NCBI GenBank assembly: GCA_963623875.1
Contig: CAVFNL010000014.1
Location: 1 to 26,991, forward strand
DNA length: 26,991 nucleotides
Direction of reading: 5' to 3'
From: UBA3206 sp963623875
GTDB taxonomy: Bacteria > Bacillota_I > Bacilli_A > Acholeplasmatales > Anaeroplasmataceae
Shown: positions 1 to 8,242 of the stretch, in pieces
Layout: each line of letters opens with the position of its first letter
Position numbering within the stretch: position 1 is the stretch's first letter
The notes under the pieces: model-generated
Told to the model about the DNA's origin: nothing
What the model saw: only the letters and a program-made list of their open reading frames with translations
Database searches by the model: none
Position numbers and translations under genes: made by a program

Positions 1-10
1 GTATATTATA

Positions 11-38
11 TTGACAATATTATAAAATATGTTAAAAT
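11..38 (+). promoter_or_regulatory. Promoter of the ilv-leu operon
   Basis: TTGACA at 11-16 and TAAAAT at 33-38 are separated by 16 bases, which is a good sigma-A type promoter. Transcription would begin near position 45, just ahead of the T-box leader. Position and match to consensus are seen directly; activity is inferred. Confidence 0.7.
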
Positions 39-44
39 TATAGA

Positions 45-308
45 GCAATGAAAAATAAAAGCAATGATGAGGACACGTGAGTATAATAATTCATTATAGA
101 GAGTAAACGTTTTGGTGGAAGTTTATATGATATTTATACTTGTATCACCTTTAAGTGAGAATATGATATGTAATATTCTCCGTTTAATACACGTTATAGT
201 ATTTATATGCTTGTCATGTAGCTGAGTGCTTCATTAAAGAAGAATTTAGAGTGGTACCGCAGGATGAATCAGTCTTGTCTCTATTTGAGGCAGGACTTTT
301 GTTTTTAT
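45..308 (+). promoter_or_regulatory. T-box riboswitch leader, probable isoleucine (AUC) specifier
   Basis: A tRNA-sensing T-box leader precedes ilvN. The conserved T-box sequence AGAGTGGTACCGC is at 248-260, followed directly by an intrinsic terminator. AGAG (248-251) can pair with CTCT (279-282), which lies in the 5' arm of the terminator, giving the mutually exclusive antiterminator. The TGGT bulge (252-255) would pair with an uncharged tRNA ending ACCA, so the discriminator base is A, as in tRNA-Ile. Stem I covers about 60-165 and carries the apical GGTGGAA-like segment near 114-120. AGTATA (79-84) can pair with TATACT (135-140), and GAGG with CCTT below, which leaves ATC (144-146) followed by A in the 3' side of the specifier loop. 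The T-box call is strong. The isoleucine specifier is a reasoned reading by eye, less certain. Confidence 0.9.
271..308 (+). terminator. T-box intrinsic terminator
   Basis: AGTCTTGTCTC (271-281) pairs with GAGGCAGGACT (287-297), including G-U pairs, around a TATTT loop and is followed by a T-rich run to 308. It competes with the antiterminator helix that uses 279-282, so uncharged tRNA would permit read-through into ilvN. Confidence 0.88.
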
Positions 309-330
309 TAATCATAGGAGGTGATGCAGA

Positions 331-837
331 TTGAATCAAAGACATGTACTATCAATTTTGGTAAGAAATCAATCAGGAGTTTTATCAAGAATTACAGGTC
401 TATTCTCGAGAAGAGGATATAATATTGATTCGCTAACTGTAGGAGTTACAGAAGATGAAGAAGTTTCAAGAATGACTGTTTGTGTACATACAGATGAAGA
501 AACTGTTATTCAAATTAAAAATCAAGTAAGAAAACTTTATGATGTTTTGAAAGTTGAAGAAATAGACCCAGAACATGCTGTAATTCGTGAGATTGTTATG
601 ATTAAAATAGGAGCATCTTCAAAGGATCGTGCAGAAGTTATCGGAATTTGTGATATCTTTAGAGCTAACATTGTTGATGTAGCCCAAGAATCTTTAGTTG
701 CTCAAATTACTGGTGATGAAAACAAACTTGATGCGTTTGTTTCAATGTTAGAACCATTTGGTATTAAAGAAATTGTAAGAACAGGACTTACAGCCTTGAA
801 GAGAGGACCAGGAGAATTAAAAAATATAAAGCAATAA
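331..837 (+). CDS. ilvN: Acetolactate synthase small (regulatory) subunit IlvN/IlvH
   Basis: This is the regulatory subunit of acetohydroxyacid synthase. It activates the catalytic subunit and confers valine feedback inhibition. The 168-residue product has the usual length. An N-terminal ACT domain (about residues 4-78) reads RHVLSILVRNQSGVLSR and then RGYNIDSLTVG; the C-terminal IlvH domain follows. N13, G16 and N31 correspond to the valine-contact residues of E. coli IlvH (N11, G14, N29), so feedback control is probably retained. The start is TTG at 331, six bases after a near-perfect AGGAGGTGAT (316-325); the ATG at 324 is out of frame. It is the first gene after the T-box. Its catalytic partner IlvB is the last gene of the operon, about 7.4 kb downstream, which is an unusual separation. 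Confidence 0.95.
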   Translation: MNQRHVLSILVRNQSGVLSRITGLFSRRGYNIDSLTVGVTEDEEVSRMTVCVHTDEETVIQIKNQVRKLYDVLKVEEIDPEHAVIREIVMIKIGASSKDRAEVIGICDIFRANIVDVAQESLVAQITGDENKLDAFVSMLEPFGIKEIVRTGLTALKRGPGELKNIKQ

Positions 838-885
838 TGCTTTGTATATAAATGTTTAGGATTGTCAATTAGGAGGATATTTATT

Positions 886-1941
886 ATGAGTATGACAAAT
901 GAACAAATTTTAGCTGCTTGTAAAGCACCAATTTATTATGCAAAAGATTGTAATCTAGATGCATTAAAAGGAAAGACTGTAGCAATTATTGGTTATGGTT
1001 CACAAGGACATGCACATGCATTAAACCTTAAGGAATCAGGAGTAAACGTAATTGTCGGATTATATAAAGGATCTAAATCAAAGGCTAAGGCTGAAGCTCA
1101 AGGACTTACTGTTTATGAAACAGCTGAAGCTGTAAAGAAAGCTGACATCATCATGATTCTTATTAATGATGAAAAGCAAGCTGCAATGTATAAGCAAGAT
1201 GTAGAACCAAACTTGACTTCAGGAAAGATGTTAATGTTTGCGCATGGATTTGCAATTCATTTCAAGCAAATTGTTCCACCTACTGATGTAGATGTTGCAA
1301 TGATTGCACCTAAGGCTCCAGGACATACAGTTCGTTCAGAGTACTTAGCTGGAAAAGGAACACCATGTCTTGTTGCAGTATATCAAGATGCGACTGGAAA
1401 TGCTTGGGAACTTGCTAAGGCATATGGAGCAGGTATTGGAGGAGCTAGAGCAGGTCTTCTTGAAACTAACTTCAAGACTGAAACTGAAACTGACTTATTC
1501 GGAGAACAAGCAGTACTTTGTGGAGGAGTTTCTGCATTAATGCAAGCAGGATTTGAAACTCTTTGTGAAGCTGGATATGATCCAAGAAATGCATATTTTG
1601 AATGTATTCATGAAATGAAGTTAATTGTAGATTTAATTTATCAATCAGGATTTGCAGGAATGAGATATTCTATTTCTAATACAGCTGAATATGGAGACTA
1701 TATTACTGGTCCAAAGATTGTAACTGAAGAAACTAAGAAGACTATGAAGAAGATTCTTTCTGACATTCAAGATGGAACATTCGCTAAAGATTTCCTATTA
1801 GATATGAGCAATGCTGGTGGACAAGCACACTTTAATGCACTTCGTGAAAAGGGAGCTAACCATCCATCTGAGGTAATTGGTAAGGAAGTTCGTAAGCTTT
1901 ATAGCTGGAACAATGAGGATTCTAAGTTAATTAATAACTAA
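886..1941 (+). CDS. ilvC: Ketol-acid reductoisomerase
   Basis: IlvC converts 2-acetolactate to 2,3-dihydroxyisovalerate and 2-aceto-2-hydroxybutyrate to 2,3-dihydroxy-3-methylvalerate by Mg-dependent isomerisation and NAD(P)H reduction. The Rossmann motif GYGSQGHAHALNL, the APKAPGH lysine segment, ETDLFGEQ and the ECIHEMKL metal/active-site segment are all present, and the length (351 aa) is that of a class I short-form enzyme. The loop after the second strand (YKGSKSK) keeps two serines of the kind that hold the NADPH 2'-phosphate, so NADPH use is likely; this is inference. An in-frame codon at 862 would add eight residues, but ATG 886 has AGGAGG at 871-876 with proper spacing and gives the family's usual N-terminus, so 886 is chosen. 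Confidence 0.96.
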   Translation: MSMTNEQILAACKAPIYYAKDCNLDALKGKTVAIIGYGSQGHAHALNLKESGVNVIVGLYKGSKSKAKAEAQGLTVYETAEAVKKADIIMILINDEKQAAMYKQDVEPNLTSGKMLMFAHGFAIHFKQIVPPTDVDVAMIAPKAPGHTVRSEYLAGKGTPCLVAVYQDATGNAWELAKAYGAGIGGARAGLLETNFKTETETDLFGEQAVLCGGVSALMQAGFETLCEAGYDPRNAYFECIHEMKLIVDLIYQSGFAGMRYSISNTAEYGDYITGPKIVTEETKKTMKKILSDIQDGTFAKDFLLDMSNAGGQAHFNALREKGANHPSEVIGKEVRKLYSWNNEDSKLINN

Positions 1942-1965
1942 TCCGTTAATTAAGATAGTTGAATT

Positions 1966-1989
1966 AGGCCTTACTTCAATGTAAGGTCT
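1966..1989 (+). other. Intercistronic hairpin between ilvC and cimA
   Basis: AGGCCTTAC (1966-1974) pairs with GTAAGGTCT (1981-1989), nine base pairs with one G-U, around a six-base loop. No T-tract follows, so a simple intrinsic terminator is unlikely. It sits in the longest gap inside the operon and could stabilise or help process the upstream ilvN-ilvC message; that role is inferred. Confidence 0.5.
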
Positions 1990-2017
1990 ATATCGCTATA
2001 TATGAAGGGTGAATTTT

Positions 2018-3589
2018 ATGAATAAAATTGATATTTTTGACTCTACACTTAGAGATGGAGCTCAGGCTGCTGGAATATCGTTTAGTGTTAATGATAAAAT
2101 TAAGATATGCAAATATCTTGATAATATAGGAATTAAATATATTGAAGCTGGAAATCCTGGGTCAAATCCTAAGGATGCTGAATTTTTCGAAAGAGTGAAA
2201 AATGAAGTTATATTCTATAATTCAAAACTTGTGGCTTTCGGGTCTACAAGAAGAAAGAATATTTCGGTTGAAAATGATGGTAATGTTTTATCACTTCTAA
2301 ATGCTAATACAGAATATGTGGCAATTTTTGGTAAGGCTTGGGATTTTCATGCGACAAAAATACTTGGTGTCTCTTTAGAAGAAAATCTTAAGATGATTGA
2401 AGACACAATATCTTATTTAACAAATAAAGGTAAAAAAGTGATATTTGATGCAGAGCATTTCTTTGATGGCTTTAAAAACAATAAAGAATATGCACTTGAT
2501 GTTTTAAAGACTGCTGAAAAGGCAGGCGCAGTTTCTTTGTGTTTATGTGATACTAATGGTGGATGTTTTCCCGATGAAGTATATAATATAATTAAGATTG
2601 TTAAAGAAAATGTGATGATTGAAGTTTCTATTCATACTCATAATGATTGTGGTATGGCTGTCGCAAACTCGGTTATGGCGGTAGAAGCTGGAGCTACATG
2701 TGTTCAAGGTACATTTATTGGGGTTGGTGAAAGAACAGGTAATGCTAATCTTTCGACAATAATTCCAAACTTAATGTTGCATAGAGGATACGATGTAATA
2801 AAAGAAGAATACCTTAAGAAATTAACATCAACTGCTTTAAAAATTAGTGAAATATCTAATTTAAGACTTGATAATTCTATGCCTTATGTAGGTGCTAATG
2901 CTTTTACGCATAAAGCTGGAATGCATATAGATGGTGTTAAAAAAGCCCCTACCTCATTTGAACACGTGCCACCTGAAAGCGTTGGTAATGAAAGAAAATT
3001 CTTAATGAGCGAAGTAGCAGGAAGATCAACTTTGGTTGAAAAAATTTCAAAGTATGTTCCTGGAATTGAAAAAGATTCGCCTATTGCATCAGAAATCATC
3101 AAGAAAGTAAAAGAATTAGAATTTGAAGGATATCAGTTTGAAGGTGCTGATGGTACATTTGAACTTCTAGTTAAACGTACTATTGGTAAGTATAAACCAT
3201 TCTTTAAATTGGAAAACTTTAAAATCATTGAAGATAATACTACAAATGAATCTGGTTTTAATGCATCTGCAATGGTAAAATTGTCTGTGAATGGTAAAAT
3301 AGAAATATCAGCCGCTGAAGGTAATGGTCCAGTTAATGCCCTTGATAAGGCATTAAGAAAAGCATTATGCATTTTCTATCCTAGTATTGATGATTTGGTA
3401 TTAGATGATTATAAAGTTAGAGTATTAGAGACTGGAATGGCAACAGCATCTAAAGTTAGAGTTCTTATCGAAACAAGAGATAGAAGTACTAACAAAAAAT
3501 GGAGTACTGTAGGAGTGTCTACAGACGTTATTGAGGCTTCTTGGATTGCATTAGTAGACTCAATTGAAATAAAATTAAGTAATGAATAA
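2018..3589 (+). CDS. cimA: (R)-Citramalate synthase
   Basis: CimA condenses pyruvate with acetyl-CoA to give citramalate, the first step of the threonine-independent isoleucine pathway. The product is 523 aa, the length usual for the CimA-type (TIGR00977-like) branch of the 2-isopropylmalate/homocitrate synthase family. The catalytic TIM barrel opens with DSTLRDGAQAAG (residues 8-19). The metal-binding HTHND is at 205-209. FGKAWDFH (about 103-110) and AEHFFDGFK (about 144-152) are features I associate with CimA rather than LeuA. A C-terminal LeuA-type dimer/regulatory domain spans about 380-515 and would normally sense isoleucine. ATG 2018 lies seven bases after AAGGGTG and is preferred over GTG 2009. 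It stands in the operon where leuA would be expected, directly before leuCDB. Confidence 0.88.
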   Translation: MNKIDIFDSTLRDGAQAAGISFSVNDKIKICKYLDNIGIKYIEAGNPGSNPKDAEFFERVKNEVIFYNSKLVAFGSTRRKNISVENDGNVLSLLNANTEYVAIFGKAWDFHATKILGVSLEENLKMIEDTISYLTNKGKKVIFDAEHFFDGFKNNKEYALDVLKTAEKAGAVSLCLCDTNGGCFPDEVYNIIKIVKENVMIEVSIHTHNDCGMAVANSVMAVEAGATCVQGTFIGVGERTGNANLSTIIPNLMLHRGYDVIKEEYLKKLTSTALKISEISNLRLDNSMPYVGANAFTHKAGMHIDGVKKAPTSFEHVPPESVGNERKFLMSEVAGRSTLVEKISKYVPGIEKDSPIASEIIKKVKELEFEGYQFEGADGTFELLVKRTIGKYKPFFKLENFKIIEDNTTNESGFNASAMVKLSVNGKIEISAAEGNGPVNALDKALRKALCIFYPSIDDLVLDDYKVRVLETGMATASKVRVLIETRDRSTNKKWSTVGVSTDVIEASWIALVDSIEIKLSNE

Positions 3590-3606
3590 ATGGAGGATAT
3601 TATAAT

Positions 3607-4878
3607 ATGGGAATGACTATGACTCAAAAAATCTTAGCTGCACATGCTGGCTTAGATTCTGTAAAAGCCGGTCAATTAATTACATGTAAACTAGATTTAG
3701 TTCATGGTAATGATATTACAACACCAGTTGCAGTAAATGTATTTAAAACATTTGGTGTTGATAAGGTATTTGATAAGGATAAAATCTCTATCGTGCCTGA
3801 CCACTTTGTTCCTAATAAGGATATTAAATCTGCAGAACAATGTAAATATATTAGAGAATTTGCTCGTGAAAAAGGTATAACTAATTTCTTTGAAGTAGGA
3901 CAAATGGGTATTGAACATGCATTACTTCCGGAAAAGGGACTAGTAGTTGCAGGTGATGTTGTAATTGGTGCAGATTCACATACTTGTACATATGGAGCTT
4001 TAGGAGCTTTCTCTACAGGGGTTGGTTCTACAGATATGGCTGCAGGTATGGCAACTGGAGAAGCGTGGTTTAAAGTTCCTTCTGCAATCAAATTTAATTT
4101 AACAGGTAAATTAAATAAGTATGTATCAGGTAAGGATGTCATCTTACATATTATTGGTATGATTGGTGTTGATGGTGCCTTATACAAATCAATGGAATTT
4201 TCTGGTGAAGGATTAAAGAATCTTTCTATGGATTCACGTCTTTGTATGGCTAATATGGCTATTGAAGCTGGAGCAAAGAATGGAATTTTTGCAGTAGATG
4301 AGAAAACTCTTGAATTCTGTAAAGAACATTCAAAGAAGACTCCTGTAGTATATGCTGCTGATGAAGATGCAGAATATGATGCAGTATATGATATTGATTT
4401 GTCAACAATTAGACCTACTGTAGCATTCCCACATTTACCAGAAAATACTAAAACTGTAGATGAAATTGGTGAAAAAGAAGTTAAGATTGATCAAGTAGTT
4501 ATCGGTTCATGTACTAATGGACGTATGGAAGATTTAAGAATTGCTCATGAAATCTTAAAAGGTAAGAAAGTATCTTCTGATATTAGAGTAATTATTATTC
4601 CAGGAACTCAAAAGATTTATTTACAAGCAATCGCTGAAGGAATAATTCAAGATTTAGTTGAAGCAGGATGTGCTATATCTACTCCTACATGTGGACCATG
4701 TCTTGGAGGATATATGGGAATATTAGCTGCTGGTGAAAGATGCGTATCTACAACAAACAGAAATTTCGTAGGACGTATGGGACATGTAGATAGTGAAGTT
4801 TATCTTGCATCTCCTGCAACAGCTGCAGCATCAGCTTTAACAGGATATATTACAAATCCAGAAAGTGTAGGTAGATAG
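3607..4878 (+). CDS. leuC: 3-Isopropylmalate/citramalate dehydratase, large subunit
   Basis: This is the iron-sulfur subunit of the aconitase-family isomerase. With LeuD it isomerises 2-isopropylmalate or, in the citramalate route, citramalate to 3-methylmalate. The 423-residue length matches the shorter clostridial/archaeal-type LeuC rather than the roughly 470-residue enterobacterial form. The [4Fe-4S] ligands are visible as C302 in GSCTNGR and C362/C365 in TPTCGPCLGG; GADSHTCTYGALG (121-133) is another family signature. The start ATG 3607 follows GGAGG (3592-3596); a second in-frame ATG six bases later is possible. It lies 17 bases after cimA and one base before leuD, so LeuC and LeuD are likely made in step. 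With no leuA nearby, citramalate may be the main physiological substrate (inference). Confidence 0.94.
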   Translation: MGMTMTQKILAAHAGLDSVKAGQLITCKLDLVHGNDITTPVAVNVFKTFGVDKVFDKDKISIVPDHFVPNKDIKSAEQCKYIREFAREKGITNFFEVGQMGIEHALLPEKGLVVAGDVVIGADSHTCTYGALGAFSTGVGSTDMAAGMATGEAWFKVPSAIKFNLTGKLNKYVSGKDVILHIIGMIGVDGALYKSMEFSGEGLKNLSMDSRLCMANMAIEAGAKNGIFAVDEKTLEFCKEHSKKTPVVYAADEDAEYDAVYDIDLSTIRPTVAFPHLPENTKTVDEIGEKEVKIDQVVIGSCTNGRMEDLRIAHEILKGKKVSSDIRVIIIPGTQKIYLQAIAEGIIQDLVEAGCAISTPTCGPCLGGYMGILAAGERCVSTTNRNFVGRMGHVDSEVYLASPATAAASALTGYITNPESVGR

Positions 4879-4879
4879 T

Positions 4880-5389
4880 ATGAACGCAAAAGGTAGAGCA
4901 TTTTGTTATGGTGCTGATATTGATACTGACGTTATCATTCCAGCTAGATTTTTAAATACTTCAGATCCAAAAGAATTAGCAGTTCACTGTATGGAGGACT
5001 CTAAACAAGATATTAATGCAGGACTTCCTGTATTCTCTAAGAGAGTTAAACCAGGTGATATAATTGTTGCTCAAAAGAATTTTGGATGTGGTTCATCACG
5101 TGAGCATGCACCAATCGCCATTAAAGCATGTGGTGTATCTTGCGTAATCGCAAAGTCTTTTGCAAGAATTTTTTATAGAAATTCTATTAACATTGGACTT
5201 CCTATTCTTGAGTGTCCTGAAGCAGTTGATGGTATTTCTGAAGGTGATATAGTGTCTGTGGATTTTAGTACAGGAATTATTACTAATGAAACTACAAAGA
5301 AACAATACAAGGGACAACCATTCCCTGAATTTATGCAAAAGATTATTAATGCAAATGGACTTGTTAACTATATTAAGGAAAACAAGTAA
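4880..5389 (+). CDS. leuD: 3-Isopropylmalate/citramalate dehydratase, small subunit
   Basis: This is the swivel-domain partner of LeuC; it completes the active site of the isomerase. The 169-residue protein has ADIDTDVIIPARFL near the N-terminus (about 12-25), the substrate-recognition motif NFGCGSSREHAP (about 67-78), and FYRNSINIGLP. The length and the compact N-terminus fit the clostridial/archaeal-type LeuD. Its ATG begins one base after the leuC TAG, with no strong ribosome binding site, so translation probably depends on ribosomes finishing leuC. A good AAGGAG site for leuB follows. Confidence 0.94.
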   Translation: MNAKGRAFCYGADIDTDVIIPARFLNTSDPKELAVHCMEDSKQDINAGLPVFSKRVKPGDIIVAQKNFGCGSSREHAPIAIKACGVSCVIAKSFARIFYRNSINIGLPILECPEAVDGISEGDIVSVDFSTGIITNETTKKQYKGQPFPEFMQKIINANGLVNYIKENK

Positions 5390-5406
5390 TATAAAGGAGA
5401 ATTATT

Positions 5407-6507
5407 ATGGCAGAATTTAACATTGTAACATTACCTGGTGATGGAATTGGACCAGATATTGTAAGAGAAGCAGTTAAAGTATTAAATAGAATTGGTGAAT
5501 TATATGGACATAAGTTCAATGTAGTAGAAAAGAGAATGGGTGGAATCGCTATTGATGTTGATGGTACTTCTCTTCCTCAAGATACTATTGATGCATGTCT
5601 TAAATCAGATGCTGTACTTTTAGGTGCAGTAGGAGGACCTAAATGGGATCATCTTGCTAATGGAGATCGTCCTGAAAAGGGATTACTTGGAATTCGTGGA
5701 GCATTAAAATTATATGCTAACTTAAGACCAGCAGTATTATTCAAGCAATTACAACATACATCTCCACTTAAACCTGAAATTATAGGTGATGGACTTGATA
5801 TTTTAGTTGTAAGAGAATTAACAGGTGGTATGTATTTTGGTGAAAAAGCTAACTCACCTGCATATGATACAACAAAACCTGATGCTTGGGCATCAGATCT
5901 TGAAAAATATTCAGTTTTTGAAATTGAACGTATTTTAAAAACTGGATTTGAAGCAGCTCAAAAACGTGGACATAAATTATGCTGCGTACATAAGGCTAAC
6001 GTTTTAGAGTCTTCAAGACTTTGGAGAGCTGTATTTGAGCGTGTTAAACAAAACTATCCTGATGTTGAAACATCTGAAATGTATGTTGACAATGCAGCTA
6101 TGCAATTAATTCGTAATCCAAGACAATTTGATGTTATTGTTACATCAAATATATTTGGAGACATTTTAACAGATGAAGCTTCACAAGTTGCAGGTTCAAT
6201 TGGTATGCTTGCATCAGCTTCATTAGGAGCTGGAAAGCTTGGTTTATATGAGCCAATTCATGGTAGCGCACCAGATATAGCTGGAAAGAATTTAGCAAAC
6301 CCAATTGCTACAATCCTATCATTACCATTAATGTTTAGATATTCATTAGGCTTAATGAAGGAAGCTGATGCTATTGATAAAGCAATTAATGATGTATTAG
6401 ATGCTGGATATAGAACTGGAGATATCTTCACTAAGGGTCTTAATGATGAATCTAAGAAGGTCGGAACTGTTGAAATGGGAGACCTTATCGTAAAAGCTTT
6501 AAAGTAA
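5407..6507 (+). CDS. leuB: 3-Isopropylmalate/3-methylmalate dehydrogenase
   Basis: LeuB is an NAD-dependent oxidative decarboxylase. It turns 3-isopropylmalate into 2-oxoisocaproate or, in the citramalate pathway, 3-methylmalate into 2-oxobutyrate. At 366 aa it has family length. It shows LPGDGIGPDIV at the N-terminus, GAVGGPKWD, the substrate arginine region LYANLRPA and RELTGGMYFGEK, and the Mg/active-site segment DNAAMQLIRNP with NIFGDILTDEAS. The start ATG 5407 follows AAGGAGA with good spacing. It sits between leuD and ilvD inside the T-box operon. Its position with cimA and leuCD, and without leuA, suggests its main job here is making 2-oxobutyrate for isoleucine; leucine synthesis would need a leuA elsewhere. 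Confidence 0.95.
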   Translation: MAEFNIVTLPGDGIGPDIVREAVKVLNRIGELYGHKFNVVEKRMGGIAIDVDGTSLPQDTIDACLKSDAVLLGAVGGPKWDHLANGDRPEKGLLGIRGALKLYANLRPAVLFKQLQHTSPLKPEIIGDGLDILVVRELTGGMYFGEKANSPAYDTTKPDAWASDLEKYSVFEIERILKTGFEAAQKRGHKLCCVHKANVLESSRLWRAVFERVKQNYPDVETSEMYVDNAAMQLIRNPRQFDVIVTSNIFGDILTDEASQVAGSIGMLASASLGAGKLGLYEPIHGSAPDIAGKNLANPIATILSLPLMFRYSLGLMKEADAIDKAINDVLDAGYRTGDIFTKGLNDESKKVGTVEMGDLIVKALK

Positions 6508-6537
6508 TTTCTAATTAAAGAAAGGACTAATAATATT

Positions 6538-8217
6538 ATGAGAAGTGATATTGTAAAAAAAGGCGTTGAAAAGGTACCTAACCGTTCATTATTCAAAGCA
6601 CTTGGATATACTGATGAAGAAATAGAGCGTCCTTTAATTGGTGTAGTTTGCGCTAAAAGTGAAATTGTACCAGGACATATGTATCTTGATAAAATAGCAG
6701 ATGCTGTTAAAAGAGGTATTTTAATGGCTGGTGGTACTCCTATTGAAATCCCTGCAATTGGTGTTTGTGATGGAATTGCAATGGGACACGAAGGAATGAA
6801 ATATTCTTTAGTCACAAGAGAACTTATTGCAGATTCTGTTGAATGTATGACAAATGCTCATGCATTCGATGGATTAGTTTTAATTCCTAACTGTGATAAA
6901 ATAGTTCCAGGTATGCTTATGGGAGCATTAAGATTAAATCTTCCTACTGTTGTATGTTCAGGAGGACCAATGCTTGCAGGGCATGTTGAAGGTAAGAAAA
7001 CATCATTATCTTCTACATTCGAAGCTGTAGGAAAATATAAAGCAGGATTAATTTCTAAAGAAACACTTGATGAATATGAAAATCATTCATGTCCTGGATG
7101 TGGATCTTGTTCTGGAATGTATACTGCAAATTCAATGAATTGTATGTGTGAAGTACTAGGTATAGCACTTCCTGGAAATGGTACAATTCCTTGTATGTAC
7201 GCTGATAGAATTAGACTTGCTAAGCATGCAGGTATGGCAATTATGGATATGGTTAAAAAAGATATTAAGTGTAGAGATATAGTTAATGCTAAGTCTATTC
7301 ATAATGCACTTACTGCTGATATGGCATTAGGATGTTCTACAAATACAATGCTTCATTTACCTGCAATTGCTCATGAAGCACATGCAGATTTCACATTAGA
7401 AGATGCTAATGAAATTTCATATCATACTCCAAATATATGTCATCTTGCTCCCGCAGGACATACATATATGGAGGATTTAAATGAAGCAGGTGGAGTTCCA
7501 GCTGTATTAAAGGAATTATCAAAACTTGGAATTATTGATTTAGATTTACCTACTGTAACAGGAAAGACAGTAGGTGAAAATATCAAGAATGCCATAAATA
7601 AAAACGAAGATATTATTCGTACAGTAGAAAATCCTTATTCTAAACAAGGAGGACTTGCTGTTCTTAAGGGTAATCTTGCACCTAACGGATGTGTTGTTAA
7701 ACGTGGTGCAGTTGATCCTAATATGTTAGTACATACATGTACTGCAAAATGTTATGATTCAGAGGAAGAAGCTATTGCAGCCATTGATGGAGGAAAAATC
7801 CAAAAGGGTGATATAGTAGTTATTCGTTATGAAGGTCCTAAGGGAGGTCCTGGTATGAGAGAAATGTTAGCTCCTACATCAAGACTTGCCGGAATGGGAT
7901 TAGATAAAGATGTAGCTCTAATTACAGACGGTCGTTTCTCAGGAGCTACTCGTGGAGCCTCTATAGGTCACGTATCTCCAGAGGCTGCTGAAGGTGGATT
8001 AATCGGACTTGTAAAAGATGGTGACCAAATTCATATTGATATGAATAAGTGTACAATAGAACTTTTAGTATCCGATGATGAAATTGCTACAAGAAGAGCA
8101 AATTGGCGTAAACCTAAACCAAAGGTTACAACAGGATATCTTGCTCGTTATGCGAAACTTGTAACATCCGCCTCAACAGGAGCTGTATTTAAAGATATAA
8201 CTGAAGAGGATTTCTAA
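6538..8217 (+). CDS. ilvD: Dihydroxy-acid dehydratase
   Basis: IlvD dehydrates 2,3-dihydroxyisovalerate and 2,3-dihydroxy-3-methylvalerate to the 2-oxo acids that give valine and isoleucine. It carries an iron-sulfur cluster and is sensitive to oxidation. The 559-residue product is full length for the family. Cluster and Mg-site segments are visible: CDGIAMGHEGM (77-87), NCDKIVPGM with C119, and CPGCGSCSGMYTANSM with C185, C188 and C191. The C-terminal lid segment includes DGRFSGATRGASIGHVSPEA. ATG 6538 follows an AAAGGA site and gives the normal MRSD N-terminus. It lies between leuB and ilvB, and its substrate is supplied by IlvC. Confidence 0.96.
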   Translation: MRSDIVKKGVEKVPNRSLFKALGYTDEEIERPLIGVVCAKSEIVPGHMYLDKIADAVKRGILMAGGTPIEIPAIGVCDGIAMGHEGMKYSLVTRELIADSVECMTNAHAFDGLVLIPNCDKIVPGMLMGALRLNLPTVVCSGGPMLAGHVEGKKTSLSSTFEAVGKYKAGLISKETLDEYENHSCPGCGSCSGMYTANSMNCMCEVLGIALPGNGTIPCMYADRIRLAKHAGMAIMDMVKKDIKCRDIVNAKSIHNALTADMALGCSTNTMLHLPAIAHEAHADFTLEDANEISYHTPNICHLAPAGHTYMEDLNEAGGVPAVLKELSKLGIIDLDLPTVTGKTVGENIKNAINKNEDIIRTVENPYSKQGGLAVLKGNLAPNGCVVKRGAVDPNMLVHTCTAKCYDSEEEAIAAIDGGKIQKGDIVVIRYEGPKGGPGMREMLAPTSRLAGMGLDKDVALITDGRFSGATRGASIGHVSPEAAEGGLIGLVKDGDQIHIDMNKCTIELLVSDDEIATRRANWRKPKPKVTTGYLARYAKLVTSASTGAVFKDITEEDF

Positions 8218-8242
8218 AATAAAAATCTAAGGAGTTTTTATT

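Noticed and set aside
104..117. cre-like GTAAACGTTTTGG upstream of ilvN
   Set aside because: It falls within Stem I of the T-box leader, where the sequence is explained by RNA structure; the 3' half also departs from the consensus.
862..885. Eight-codon N-terminal extension of ilvC
   Set aside because: The codons run through the AGGAGG ribosome binding site; ATG 886 is better placed and matches the family N-terminus.
3702..4187. 161-codon minus-strand ORF inside leuC
   Set aside because: It is fully antisense to the conserved leuC core, with composition expected from a mirrored coding frame.
6258..6815. 185-codon ORF on the minus strand across leuB and ilvD
   Set aside because: It lies opposite two clearly conserved genes, spans their junction, has no ribosome binding site or family resemblance, and is best explained as a shadow frame.
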